NCBI RefSeq assembly: GCF_025370935.1
Contig: NC_133481.1
Span: 20,329,641 to 20,393,640 of the forward strand
Reading direction: 5' to 3'
Length of the DNA stretch: 64,000 nucleotides
From: Choristoneura fumiferana
Lineage: Eukaryota; Arthropoda; Insecta; Lepidoptera; Tortricidae
In this document: positions 10,319 through 22,079 of the stretch, one piece after another
Layout: every line of letters starts with the position of its first letter
Position numbering within the stretch: the stretch's first letter is position 1
Translations under genes and position numbers: made by a program
The notes under the pieces: model-generated
Database searches by the model: none
What the model was told of the DNA's origin: nothing
The model's input: the letters and a program-made list of their open reading frames with translations, nothing else

Positions 10319-10642
10319 CTTTAACCTTACCGTCCCATCAATACTGCCCCCTAATCGGGTCGAACGCGCGATCGATCGGGTACATGCGCTATGCGCGAGA
10401 GTGGAACATGGAACAGTTTCAGCGGCGCGCCGACAAACGACTAATCTGGCACGCTCCGGCGCACCCATCACAATCTAGATATAATATTTATTTGTTTCCT
10501 TTTTTCTTCAAATCGAGCCTCATATCCCATCTGTAGAATTTGAATTAAATTGTTTGAAGATTAGACTCTGACTTGATGCGACATGAATCTTGCAGCAAAG
10601 AAATTCATTCTTTCTAATCTCGAAGTTACAGCGCAGCGTAGG

Positions 10643-10742
10643 NNNNNNNNNNNNNNNNNNNNNNNNNNNNNNNNNNNNNNNNNNNNNNNNNNNNNNNNNN
10701 NNNNNNNNNNNNNNNNNNNNNNNNNNNNNNNNNNNNNNNNNN
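10643..10742. other. Assembly gap (100 N) between the two copies of the 4.4-kb block
   Basis: Exactly 100 N. Left flank GCGCAGCGTAGG equals the right end of copy B (15148-15159); right flank CGGTCCCTCTGAC equals 6235 in copy A. A join of this form is what a scaffolder leaves when two overlapping or allelic contigs are placed in order. Confidence 0.99.
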
Positions 10743-13700
10743 CGGTCCCTCTGACATTATAACTATTTAATACGAGAGCGAGGAGACCGCATGACACAAA
10801 CTTCAAGTTTCGAGTTTCGTAGTAGCCCTGCTGGTCGGAACCTAAATCTATCTGTTTGAGATGTGACCTCACTCAATACTTAGAGGGCGGTGGGCCAGAC
10901 CCGGTTCGCATCTCTGAGTTTTTCGAAATTCATGAGCATAATTTCTTTTGAAATGTACCATGAGCTTTACGGTGAAGGAAAAGAATGGTGTGTGTGAATT
11001 TCCCATTCCGCACTGGGCCCACGTGGGATCTACGTTTCCAGCCCTCTCATTTTGAAAATATATTGATAGTTAGTATGGATTATCAGGAGAAGGTTTGTAT
11101 GAAACCAAATATTCGAAAAATTGTAGACAAGAGTAAAAACATCGAATTTGGGCGGGTGGTGGATTAATAAACTAGAAACCAAGTTAACCCGAGGTCATTA
11201 AGTAAACAAAAAGACTTATTAAATCTAATAGCTCTTAACCGATATTACTTACGTCAATAGAAAGTAATCGATCGCGGTGCCGACACAGCCGTGTTGTGTA
11301 TCGATTAATTAATAAACGGAGATACGATCGAGCCAGATCCACCATCGATACACCGCCTCTCTAATTGAGCCGCCAGTAAAGAAAAAACTTGACCATCGAC
11401 AACACAACCACAACAACCTATCGCCCACCAATACCTTAATAAAAAAAGAAAGCTTGTTTAGTTACCTTTGGTTCGATTTTCCAATGAGCTTAAGATGTTG
11501 TAAAGATCTTTTGGCATGATAGAAATTCCCTTCAACTGTGAGCCAAACGGAACTCTATGGTCCAAACTGAAGCCTTAAAAAAAGAAACCGCCGAACGCTA
11601 AATGCCGAGCATTTACCTGTCAAATTATTAAAAAATAAATCTCCTGTCTATGCCTGGGAACAACAATTTTGATTAATGGCATCCCATCCCGATTATGCTG
11701 TTACATTGTGCGGATTTATAATGGTAACACTATCGCCCGCATCGAGAGTTGTAACATTAGCAGATTTTAGCGCGTTTTTGGCGTTTTTTCGCATTTTACC
11801 CGTTCCCATGTGTGGGAAGCTATCGGCGCGTTTGACATCCAAGCTTACTCGCACAAAACAATTTGGACAATACCATTTTTTTAAGGCACAATGAGTAAGT
11901 TCTAAGACACTGATGGTAAGGCAATACTTGGGTTTAAAGTAAGCCGATTGGCGTCGGGTTGCGCGGTCGGGTTGCGCCCGCGCAAGCTTCGTTAAAGGTG
12001 TTAGCTGAAACTTTATATGACTTTATTTGCATCGATGGCCGAGGCGCATCAGACAATGTGGTATTTCCAGTCCAGGGTCTTTCACCTTAGCACTGTGTAT
12101 GTAAGCGGTTCTTCTAGTGGCCTTTTAAAACGTATTACTAACTTTAGGATAACGCTATATTTCACGAGCCTATCTATAAATACCAAAAAAAAAACGTGAA
12201 ATGGAGATCTTTAAGTCTTAACCTGTCCTCTCCCAGAGGCACAAATGTGTGCCCAAATTCCTTTGATCCTGTTATCCTGGGAGATGACACATTAAAATTT
12301 TCTGCATTTAATAAGAATCTCACATGACTTTAAACTAAAAAGATTTAAAGTTTTGCAAAAGAGACAAGTTTTGCACAACTGGAAACCAAAGAGCCGGAAA
12401 CTACGAGTATCTTTCAGAGAAATATCATTATTATATAGCTATTCAACGAGGAAACGTCTTTTGAGCATGATGACATGAAGATAATTTATAGATTTAATTT
12501 TAAGCAACTAGTTTTTTTTTGTTTTTTTTTTCCTCTTTGTTATATCTTGAATATTTATTTTATTTCTTAAATAATAACAATTTAACAGTAATTTCAATCA
12601 TTGCATCACCCTCCGATCTTATGATGCATCTATCTGATGCAGTTTATTAGGCGTTCAATGATAAACACTTGTAAATAACAATCTATAGATTATTATAGGT
12701 CCTGTGTGATATTCAGATGATGAAATATATGTGACTGTTGATTTTGTTACTTGGTAAGTATTCTGTAGTCTATGAGCAACTTTCAAAAGTTTCATAACCC
12801 CTGATATTGTCATTTAAATTTTTTATATCTCAAAAATGGCTGAAAAGATTCTAACGAAACATGGCTAAGAAACACCACCAGGAAACTAACTTTCACGTTT
12901 TTTTTCTTTTATTCGACGTAAATAAGTTTTTGGTAAAAAATTCATTTTTAGTACAAGCTTTTTTTTGCTGACTGTACTTTTTTATAACTGTACTTGTATT
13001 GTCGCTCAAAATAAATTTGCATACCAAATTTCAAGTCAATGCCGTTAACCGTTGAAGAGTTCCTTCCTGTGGAAACGATCCTGGCCGAATGTCACTACCA
13101 GATTATTGTACTGTCACATAATTTACATAAGTGTATTAAATGCAGTGTATTTGCAGGTGGTAGGACCTTGTGCAAGGTCCGCCCGGATTGCTACACCATC
13201 TTGCTCGCTAATCCTGCCGTGAAGCAGCAGTGCTTGCACTGTTGTGTTTCGGCGTGGAGAGTAAGACAGCCGGTGAAATTACTGCACGTGAGGTATCCCA
13301 TCTTAGGCCTCTAGGTTGGCAACGCGTCTGCAATACCCCTGGTGTTGCAGATGTTTATGGGCGGTGGTGATCTCTTACCATCAGGAGACCCACTTGCTCG
13401 TTTGCCATCCAGTCGAATAAAAAAAAATATCAAGTCAATCCAAACTAATGGAAGTTGGTCGAATTTAACTTGCAAGATTTGATTACAGACAGACAGACAG
13501 ACAACGGGAAAGGTGAAACTAAATAAAAGCTTGTAATAAGATAAGATATTCTGCAGGTCTCGACCGGGCTTTATACCGTTTGGCAGAAAGAAGTGGTAAT
13601 AGCTATGGTGATTCCGACTACATTAGACAATATCTCAGAAGACCCAAAGCCTTTGACTTCTACGTGCGTTACTAAAAAAAGTGTAATTAAATTTGGGATT

Positions 13701-15159
13701 CCCATCAATTCCTGGTCCCGATTAGCGGCAGTCGCGGCGATCATCCCGCGTCGCTGCGCATGAGTGCTTATTGATACGTCAACGTGACAGGTCGTGTGAT
13801 GCGCGTACGACGAACAATGGAGAGACGTTTGACTGAAGCGGTTTGATATTAGGTGTGAAGTGAGTGAAAAGTGGTGACTGGAAGGCATTTATCCTAGAAT
13901 TTAAAAATTATGTGCTCAGGAACTATTTAATTGAGCTGAACTGAATTAAAACTGACATTCGCAGTCACCTGCTAATACTCATACATGAGATGTAAGGAGC
14001 GGCCAAGGTGTTCAAAAATATGTGAATACAGTCAAAACCGTTTATAGCGACACCAGTTATAACGACATACAATACAATACAATACAAAGACTCTTTATTG
14101 TACACCAGACATAGTAAGCGATACAGAAAACAGATACACAGAAAAAAAAATTACAAGGTGAGCAATAGGCGGCCTTATCGCTATAATGACCATAATGATA
14201 TCTAGATACGCTTCATTAACCTGTTCCCGATCCGCTGAGCTGTTTTCACTAGAGCTGCGCTGAGCGAGGGTAGGTTATGCTTTTCATTTCATTAGATTAT
14301 TTTTTTTTGTTTGAATTATCAAGGAGCGCCCTTGGGTACCTATTATGGCACTCCAGGGCGCCTCGGTGCACCGTTTGAGAACCTTTGATTTACAGTATCA
14401 CCGTCTGTTAATCGGAGCGCCAGAAATGCTTGAAAATATCTTTCCCGTCGAGCAGTCACTAACCGATCCGCAACTATAAAAACCGTTTATAACGACATTG
14501 AAGGGACAGCAATATTTTATCACTAAGCACGGTTGGTCGTTATAACCAGTGTTACTTTGGTGAATTGGTATATACGATCGCGTTGAGTTTTTTTTTGGTC
14601 ATTATAGCGATAAGGCCGCCTATTGCTCACCTTGTAATTTTTTTATCTGTTTTCTGTATCGCTTACTTATTGATTCATGACAAACACATTAATCGCACGC
14701 ATCCTCGCACACCTCTCATGGAAATGCAGCCTAAGCTCCCTTATTCCCTATACCTTTGATTTTGTCAACATTAGCCATTAATGACATTGTAATAAGAACC
14801 ACGGAACGCGTCATCGTGAATGACTCTACCTATAACTTTAACCTTACCGTCCCAAATACTGCCCCCTAATTGGTCGAACGCGCATCGCGGTACATGCGCT
14901 ATGCGCGAGAGTGGAACATGGAAACAGTTTCAGCGGCGCGCCGACAAACGACTAATCCTGGCACGCTCCGGCGCACCCATCACAATCTAGATATAATATT
15001 TATTTGTTTTCCTTTTTTTTTCTTCAAATTGAGCCTCATATCCCATCTGTAGAATTTGAATTAAATTGTTTGAAGATTGGACTCTGACTTGATGCGACAT
15101 GAATCTTGCAGCAAAGAAATTCATTCTTTCTAATCTCTAAAGTTACAGCGCAGCGTAGG
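10743..15159 (+). repeat. Segmental block, copy B (4417 bp)
   Basis: Second copy of 6235-10642. It contains the half MITE hairpin (10743-10833), SINE-1 fragment (10880-11052), family-X host with nested family-B (about 12967-13540, nested 13150-13427), the composite pogo-like element (14029-14668) and the dyad repeat (14757-14836). Sequence continues past 15159 with GACGTCCACCAACGAG, which copy A lacks because of the gap. Confidence 0.9.
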
Positions 15160-15245
15160 ACGTCCACCAACGAGATGAACGGATGACCTGGCAACTGAAC
15201 CGAAGCAACTGGAGGTCTACGGGGACGGCCTTTGTCTAACCTTGC
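15143..15245 (+). mobile_element. RTE-type LINE 3' fragment
   Basis: CGCAGCGTAGGACGTCCACC...GAGATGAACGGATGACCTGG...GAAGCAACTGGAGG corresponds to the RTE C-terminal motif (RR/SVGRPPTRW...DD) seen better at 21345-22000 and 50755-51005. It spans the end of duplicated copy B. Confidence 0.6.
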
Positions 15246-15250
15246 CTACG

Positions 15251-15463
15251 ACTGTCCCAAACTAAGCAAAGCTTGTACTATGGATACTAGGCAACGGATG
15301 AACATACTTATATAGATAAATACATACCAAAATACATATTAAACATCCAGGGCTGAGAACAAACATTCGTATTATTCATACAAATATCTGCCGCGTCCGG
15401 GTTCGGAACCCGGGACCTCAAGCTTCGTAGTCAGGTTCCCTAACCACTTGGCCATCCGGTCCT
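15251..15463 (-). mobile_element. SINE-2 (tRNA-headed)
   Basis: Minus strand: A-box-like TGGCCAAGTGGTTAGGG, an anticodon-region-like segment, a B-box-like GGGTTCCGAACCC, then ATTTGTATGAATAATACGAATG, GTTTAATATGTATTT and an AAGCTTTGCTTAGTTTGGG 3' part. Others are at 36388-36605 (+), 37640-37904 (+) and 41740-41985 (-). The head is a tRNA relic acting as a polymerase III promoter, not a functional tRNA. Confidence 0.8.
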
Positions 15464-15554
15464 CGATGATGATGATAATGATGAATCACCACCAAGATAA
15501 GCTAATTGCGTATATTATACCGGTCGCATCTGCGGACCTGACTAATATCAGCAA

Positions 15555-16172
15555 AAAAACTTTTCCCAAAGTATCACATCCCAAAATAAGTATTTTACTC
15601 AAATTATCATTTGGCAAAAAATCATTTCCTAAAACAACTTATCGCAATTTTACAGTTAGTAATGATTTTTCATAATTACCAAGTATTATTTAGTCAAATG
15701 TATCGTTTGGCATAAAGCAACCTTCTCATAATATTGCATGGCATAATAACCTACTTTTCTGGTAGGAGGTCGTTTCTGTGGAGGACGCAGTTTTTACCTA
15801 ACCTAACCTACTTTTCTAATAGCAGTTCGTTTCTGTGGGGGACGCAGTCCTAACCTAACCTAATATAAGTACTTTTCTGATAGCAGTTCGTTTCTGTGGG
15901 GGACGCAGTCCTAACCTAACTTACCTGCTTTTCTGGTAGCAGTTGGTTTCTGTGATTGGTTCCTATACGAAGTTTCATTTTGAAAAAACATTTTTTTGGA
16001 ATATAATATTAGCCAAAAGAAAACGTTTGCAAAACGTTTGTCATAATAAAACTTGACAATGTAAGATTATGCCAAATGATAATTTGACCAAATGAATAAA
16101 ATGCGAAATGTTAATATCCTAAAGATTTGTTTGGGAAATCAAACTACTGTGATAAGTTTTTTGGGAAGTGAA
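15555..16172. mobile_element. Foldback element with central minisatellite, locus 1
   Basis: The left arm (about 15555-15750) carries CCCAAAGTATCACATCCCAAAATAAG and CAAATTATCATTTGGCA; the right arm (about 15960-16172) carries the loose reverse complement (TGCCAAATGATAATTTGACC...TGTGATAAGTTTTTTGGGAAG). Between them is a tandem array. The same design is at 53560-54375. No coding capacity. The class is not known to me. Confidence 0.6.
15749..15955. repeat. Minisatellite, 4 units of ~58 bp with CCTAACCTAACC blocks
   Basis: CTTTTCT recurs at 15753, 15811, 15872 and 15928. The unit reads CTACTTTTCTGGTAGCAGTTCG, then TTTCTGTGGGGGACGCAGTC, then CTAACCTAAC. The CCTAA pentamers match the common insect telomere motif, but only two or three occur per unit. 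Confidence 0.85.
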
Positions 16173-16204
16173 ATTTGGCTTTCAAAACATTATGCTGCAA
16201 GCTT

Positions 16205-16395
16205 ACCTGTGCAGGGTGTGTAGTACAAGCACCCGGTAAACCTCATCATCTTATTTCGGAATATGTCCCTCTGTTAGGCATGTCCTCCTCTCAGAATGAG
16301 ACTTGGGCTGTAGCTCCCACGGCAGCCCAGTACGGATTGGTAACTTTACATACACACCTTTGAATTTCTCCGCGGGTGTAAGCAGGCTTCTTTCA
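16205..16395 (-). mobile_element. SINE-1, diverged copy
   Basis: The plus strand shows GGCATGTCCTCCTCTCAGAATGAG, CTCCCACGGCAGCCCAGTACGGATTGG and TTTGAATTTCTCCGCGGGTGTAAGCAGG, all degenerate SINE-1 words in reverse orientation. Both ends are worn away. Confidence 0.6.
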
Positions 16396-18084
16396 CCATA
16401 AACACAAGCTGAGACTAGCTGGTACCCATTACCAAATTTAATGAAAGTGTTTTTGGCAATAAACTTTTTTTTATAAAGTTTGTGGTCAATTGTGCTGCAA
16501 AATTGTTGTATGCATATACCACCATACTGAACCATAATTTTGGTGGCATTGCTCACTTGATCGGTACAATTTCACCGACAATTTACGGACAGAAAGTTTA
16601 GAGAAGATCAATTTCATAGTACTTAAACTTATAAAGTCATAAGACAAGGATGGTATAAGAGTACCTAATAAATATTTATGCTTATGACAGGGCAAATTTG
16701 ACTGGAACTCCACGGTAGATACTTCATTCATATTTTTTTTAAAGATAAAGCCACGCTTTTGGCTTCACTTTGGACGTCACTGGGAAGCGTTTACTAAACC
16801 AATAAAAATAACCTTATAAACATTTACACGCGAGTTTACTGAAACTAACTGGCTGAAATATCCTGTACAAAAATAACATCGCGTGAAAAAGGTTGAATAT
16901 CACTCCAGATGGTACTTATATAAAGGCTGAATTTTTCTTCTTTCTTTTTCTTTATAAGGTAATGAAGACGAAATCAGTTTAAATGTACTGTGGCCAGTTG
17001 TCTTCGATCTGATGAAGCAAAGAGTTAATTCTATTAGGGTGACAAAGGCGGGTTGTTTAACAATAAAACGAGAGGATATCTGAAGCACGATGCGTATCTC
17101 CTGGCTACAGAGCTAAGAATGTGTCGCTAAGTGTCGAAAACTTTTGAGATGAGATTACGTCAAAAAATAAAAATGCTTATTCATACTTAGGGTAGACCGG
17201 TAACAACTATAAGTAACACCCCAGTGCTGATTTTCAGGCAGCACCGTTGGTGACCCTTGAACCGCTACAAAGATAATATAATTATACTACACAGTTTTAT
17301 TAAATACTACATAAGACTACATAAATAGATAATTTGTAAACTATGACTCATTCGGATTCCTTTTTTAACAACTCTAAAAGTAAACGCATTTTCAAAAATA
17401 AAATGACATTTATAAAGTGTTTGTTAAAAAGAGTTTCATCTCGTCTTAACATTCAACATACTGTTTATACTGTTTCTTTTCTTTTTTTTAACCAAAGGAT
17501 CCTAATCCTAAAACCACAGCATTATCTACCAACAGCTTAAGCTGTTTAAATCCGCAAACATTGTCTCCAAAAGCTAACCAAAACCTTTGTTTCCAAATAT
17601 AATTAAACGACGAACCTTCTTACCCTTCCTAACTCTCCACCACCGATAACCAAACACAATAACTGACGATTATCTCTCGCTAATCATCTTCATTTAAAAA
17701 TATACCTTAACCATTTAAAGTTAAAGTTAACTTTAAACGCTGCTTAATCTAGCACAGGGTCGGTTGGTCGAAATGTTTCTAATAATTAGTTATCATCATC
17801 GATCAACGGAGCTCGGATACATTAATAAAGATATTAAATGCCTTTACCTTTATGGTGTTAAAGAAAAAGCTACTCTTTACCGTGACAGGTACGTCCTTTA
17901 TGGTTTGAGAACATCTCAGGTGGGCGGTAAGATCAAAGACGGCGGTACTGGTTGTGCATTAAGGGCAAAACCAATCATGTGACAGCTACAGCGACGTGCG
18001 ACAAATAGAGGAAAAAATCGGTGCGGCGTCATTTTGTGATGGTATATGCGAATTGATAGGGGCAGAGAAAGATAGAAAGAAAAT
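16396..18084. other. No gene or clear repeat
   Basis: Frames up to about 80 codons are AT-rich and lack protein-like composition. I see nothing that supports an exon. Confidence 0.55.
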
Positions 18085-18455
18085 AAAAAAGAAAATAATT
18101 TATTTATAACAGCAGTGACACATTAAATAACAATATTTGGAAAAATAACAATAAGAAGTGTCGCCGCTATAAAAAGGTCCCGGCTCAGCATATCGCTGGT
18201 TGAAAGCCAGCACTGGTCTTCCGCCGGGCCACAGGAGAGTGAAATTACGGAAAATCACACAAAACAAACACAAAAATAGCTACGAAACTAAAATATTAGT
18301 TGGCTGCAGAGGTGGAAAATGTATGAGAATATGTATGTATGTACTCTTATATTGTACAAAAGAAAAGAAACAAAAATACAATTGGTAGAACTTTGAGATG
18401 CTTGTACAAAGGCGGCCTTATCCCTTTAAGGGATCTCTACCAGTCAACCTTTGAT
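18085..18455 (-). mobile_element. LINE 3' tail (AAGGCCGCCTTTGTACAA family), minus strand
   Basis: Read on the minus strand, AAAGGTTGACTGGTAGAGATCC is followed by TTAAAGGGATAAGGCCGCCT and TTGTACAAGC. A GC hairpin, GGTCCCGGC (18177) with GCCGGGCC (18223), sits inside. It resembles a common lepidopteran LINE 3' region. Confidence 0.5.
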
Positions 18456-18735
18456 TAGATGAGAGGAGCATTCAGTTAGGAACCAACAAAGAGTGAGTTT
18501 AAGCGTCAAAAATAGTGAGGATAACGGGTGATAGCAAAGAAACGAGAATAGTTTTCAGTAATAAAAAAAAATACTCTGAAATAAATCATGTTTAGTGTTT
18601 ATTGTGCAATTTATAAAAGACTTGATGCAAGATGTCGAGCTAAACTCGATTTAAGACGTGACGTTAACAGAAAGGCTAAAATACAATTTTGTAGAACTAA
18701 TAATAAGATCGGTGTTCCCTACTCTACACATGGTG

Positions 18736-18830
18736 GCGGTGGAGGAACTGCATGAACACGCATTTCTTGCATAAACGTAGCTATTACAAGATCACGGGTG
18801 AGCAAAGTAACTGTTTCAGTTCTTAACTGT
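18736..18830 (-). repeat. Dispersed repeat (GGTGGAGGAACTGCATGAACAC family)
   Basis: Reverse complement of parts at 34066-34215 and 51025-51235 (TTTGCTCACCCG(C/T)GAC, ATAGCTACGTTTATGCA, CAGTTCCTCCACC). A short copy of the GTCGAGCTAAACTCGATTTAAGACGTGA palindrome-family arm lies just upstream at 18630-18660. Confidence 0.55.
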
Positions 18831-19300
18831 TTAAGTTAACTAAAGGTACACATAATAATATTTGCGCAATCGCCGTATAGACGTTTCTGACTTCTCCAAC
18901 CGCACTTTTTCAAATGGACATAATTTCGCAATAAACAACTCACCTGACCCTTTTCGGTCCAAATCTGTCAACGGATAATTGCATAATAATTATTCCTCCA
19001 ATTATTATTTGTCGTGGGCCGATACGTCACTCCGTCATCCGTCATTCTGTCATCCGTCATTTTGTCATCATCGGGACCTATAATTGGTTTTATAATCCAC
19101 GGTATTGACATGTGACAGGTTGTGTCCAAACCTTATTGTATGTCATATTGTTTAATAATAAATGCGATTTGTTTGTGTGATGATAAGGATTCTATTAATA
19201 CTTAAGGTATCTTAAGTGTCTGTTGGTTTATTGATTATTAAATTTAACATTGCAACTGTTTCCTCGTAGCACGCAGCATTTAATTCACTTATTTTATTAC

Positions 19301-19490
19301 GAGCTTTGCCCGCGGCTTCGCCCGCGTGGAATTCGGTTATCGCACGCTGTTCCCTCGGGAAATGTACATTTTCCGGGATAAAAAGTAGCCTATGTCACTC
19401 TCTGGCCCATAAACTATCTCTATGCAAAAAATCACGACGGTACGTCGCTCCGTTTCGACGTGAAAGATGAACAAACATACAAACACACCT
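19301..19490 (+). mobile_element. ACTAG-type element, head only
   Basis: ACGAGCTTTGCCCGCGGCTT then CGCCCGCGTGGAATTCGG, followed by GGGATAAAAAGTAGCCTATG and GCCCATAAACTATCTCTATGC. It loses similarity after GACGTGAAAGATGAACAAACATAC, so the 3' end is missing or diverged. Confidence 0.65.
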
Positions 19491-20297
19491 TTATTCCATA
19501 TCTGATATTTATGAGTATGCTTGTGTGCCAGATTTGTAATTTTTCCACGCTGAAAAGGTTCCATTTTGAATGAGATTGGGTATTAGAACGCAGTTTCTCT
19601 GTTTTCTGTTGTTGTTGTTGTTCATTTCAACTGTCAGGTATCATCTGATCGTCACCCAAGCAACACCGCGGGTAAAACTAGTAATATTATTTTATAGTAC
19701 TCGATCAAAAGTGTTATATTTAATTTCCGATACAGAAAATTGCTGTTTCCACCCTTATTTTAATCCACAGTATAAATTCTTCTGCCAAAAAATCGTTTAG
19801 AGAGCGATTTATGAAGATTATGAATTATTACGTTCAATCGTTCCAAGGAAACCAGCAATTAAAACAATAGCTATCGAATCACAAACAGCTATATCACATC
19901 GTCAATATAACACCAACCCTACTCAAACCATCATAGAATTGATTTTTCAAAGCGAAAACTCCAATTAGATTTGTAATGATCATAAATATTAGCAACCGGA
20001 TTGACGTTGATACATCTTAATTGCTGCCGCTACTCCAAAAGGACGACATTTAAATATTGTCAAATTAAATATTGAGTCATAATAATAAATGAAATGATAT
20101 AACCTATCATTATGCTGGACTTGATTTAATGTCATAATTAAAAACATCGAATGTTGATGTGGGCTATCGGAATAAAAGAAAAACAGTAGTTTATTGTATT
20201 ATGTAATCGTCAACGTAACAATGAATATAAATGAGTTTTTCATCAAAATACTTTTAAAATACAAATTTGAAGTAGGTAAAACAAATAAACGAGACGC

Positions 20298-20445
20298 TTA
20301 ACGTGTCCAACGAGATGGACAAATGACCTAGTTAAAATCGCAAGATCACTGCGGATGCAGGGAGCTTCGGCTTCAGCTTCAACTGGAAGTCCTACATTAG
20401 TCCTATAACACTGGACGTCCTACGGCCGATAAAATGATGACGAAA
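20298..20445 (+). mobile_element. RTE-type LINE 3' fragment with decayed tail
   Basis: GTCCAACGAGATGGACAAATGACC...CAACTGGAAGTCC...CACTGGACGTCCTACGGCCGATAAAATGATGACG matches the end of RTE C-terminus plus 3' tail. Confidence 0.55.
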
Positions 20446-20596
20446 CAAATAAAGAATCAAATTCTACTAACAACATTTATTTATTTTATATATTGGTAAA
20501 AACTATGTTCATAATAAATGCACTGCACAGTGCACAGACTGAAATATGAACTTTGATATTTAGATAACTGTATCTTGGGAATAATACAGGCTACTT

Positions 20597-20875
20597 TTTA
20601 CAAGCTGTTATAAAATCTTGCTAGTTAAATTCGACCAACTTTCAGTAGTTGGATTGACTTGAAATTTGGTATACTTATGTAAATTGTGTGACAATATAAT
20701 AATCTGGTAGTGACATCCTGTTAGTCCGGCCAGAATCGTCTCCACAGGACGGAACTCTTCAACGGTTTACGGCATCGACTTCAAATTTGGTATGCAAATG
20801 TAGTTTGGGTGACAATACAAGTACAGTCAACAAAAAGTAATGTACTAGCTGTACCAGCAAAAAAAGTTTGTACTT
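20597..20875 (-). mobile_element. Family-X LINE-like tail, minus strand
   Basis: The plus strand shows CTAGTTAAATTCGACCAACTTTCAGTAG, TGGTAGTGACATCC, GAACTCTTCAACGG and TACAGTCAACAAAAAGTAATGTAC, the reverse complement of the family-X order at 60700-60955. It is not interrupted. Confidence 0.7.
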
Positions 20876-20999
20876 ATTAAAAAATATTTTTTTACCAATT
20901 AACTTTTTTCCAATATTTCTACAGACGAAATTCCGCAAATGATATCTCTAAACCTCAGTAGGTACCTAGATCAAGAGGTCGTGTCGAACAGGGCGGACT

Positions 21000-21185
21000 T
21001 ATCGCTTCCCGCGGGTGTTGTAAAAGGCGACTAAAGGACCTGATGTGACAATGGGCAGCGCTCTTTTGCCAACTACAAGGGCCGGCAACGCACCTGTGAT
21101 ACCCCTCGTGTGTTGGTAGATGTCCTTGGGTGGCGGTGATTGCTTCCCATCAGGTGACACACATGCTCGTTTGCCCCCTCTTGTA
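21000..21185 (+). mobile_element. Family-B relative (GGCCGGCAACGCACCTG type)
   Basis: GGTGTTGTAAAAGGCGACTAA...GGCCGGCAACGCACCTGTGATACCCC...GGCGGTGATTGCTTCCCATCAGGTGAC...CTCGTTTGCC is related to the 3' part of family B but diverged. A second relative is at 63263-63515. Confidence 0.6.
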
Positions 21186-21331
21186 TATATATAAACTACA
21201 AACTCTGGACTACAGCACTGCGGTATGGAAGGCAAGGGTATCCGCCATAGGTACATTATTTTCCCAAGAAAGCGTCGTCATGAAGGTTCACTGCTGATTC
21301 TCAAATAATGAACACGACCATTCTGTGAAGA

Positions 21332-22000
21332 GTCATCATCATCATCATCATGTCAACCGAAAGACGTCCACTGCTGGACATAGGCCTCCCCCAAGGCTCT
21401 CCAGTCAGGCCGGTCTTGCGCTTTCCGCATCCAACGCGATCCCGCGATCTTAAACAGGTCGTCGCTCCATCTTATTGGAGTCCTACCGACAGCTCGTCTC
21501 CCGGTACGCGTACGCCATTCAAGAATCTTCTGACCCCATCGGCCATCAGTCCTGCGAGCAATGTGCAGCTTTAGATTCGCAATTCTTCGGGCTATGTCGG
21601 TAACCTTAGTTCTACTGCGGATATCATGATTTGATTGAAACCCCAAGCGTAGACCTCTCCATAGCCGTTGAGTGACTTTGAGCTTCCTCATGAGGCCCAT
21701 CGTTAGCGCCCACGTCTCAGATCCGTAAGTCATCACTGGCAACACACACTGGTCAAACACTTTGACTTCAAACACTGCGGTAATTTGGACGAAAAGACAC
21801 TGCGAAGCTTCCCGAACGCTGCCCAGCCGAGTCGGATTCGACGAGTGATCTCTTTCTCGAAGTTGCACCTACCTAACTGGTCCGTTTGTCCCAGGTATAC
21901 ATAGTCGTCAACAACTTCCAGCGCAGAGCCTCCGACTATTACGGGAGTTGGCACAACATGGACATTAAACATGACTTTAGTCTTGTCCATGTTCATTTTC
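21332..22000 (-). pseudogene. RTE-type non-LTR retrotransposon, reverse-transcriptase C-terminus
   Basis: On the minus strand two overlapping frames follow on from each other. The first (21996-21733) has MDKTKVMFN and VDDYVYLGQ, a typical end of the RT domain. The second (about 21868-21353) has VFDQCVLPVMTYGSETWAL, RRTKVTDIARRI, HIARRTDGRWGQKILEWRTR, GRTPIRWSDDL and ends EAYVQQWTSFG. A frameshift near 21780-21800 breaks the protein. After the stop comes a (CAT)n run on the plus strand (21338-21351), that is (ATG)n on the element strand, the 3' tail typical of this clade. The 5' endonuclease and most of RT are absent, as expected for a 5'-truncated copy. Confidence 0.85.
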
Positions 22001-22079
22001 GGTAAAGAGTGTAGCGACTAAAAAGAAAAAGTTTTTCTTCTTGCTTTGAAAATGAAGATCACGATTTTATCTGTAGGAA

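Larger units (their letters stand above)
6235..10642 (+). repeat. Segmental block, copy A (4408 bp)
   Basis: Collinear and nearly identical with 10743-15159 (copy B, 4417 bp). Copy A ends exactly at the left edge of a 100-N gap and copy B starts exactly at its right edge. Differences seen are mostly one-base length changes (for example GTGTTTGTG versus GTGTTGTG near 6775/11290, and TAGAATTCCC versus TAGAAATTCCC near 7015/11522). Every repeat fragment inside copy A is present at the same place in copy B. This reads as two haplotypes in series rather than a biological duplication. See the entries for the pieces inside. Confidence 0.9.

Noticed and set aside
15749..15955. Telomere or subtelomere
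   Set aside because: CCTAA pentamers occur only two or three at a time inside a 58-bp unit, with no long pure array.
21353..21868. 171-codon minus-strand frame as a host gene
   Set aside because: It is an RTE retrotransposon C-terminus with an (ATG)n tail and a frameshift upstream.
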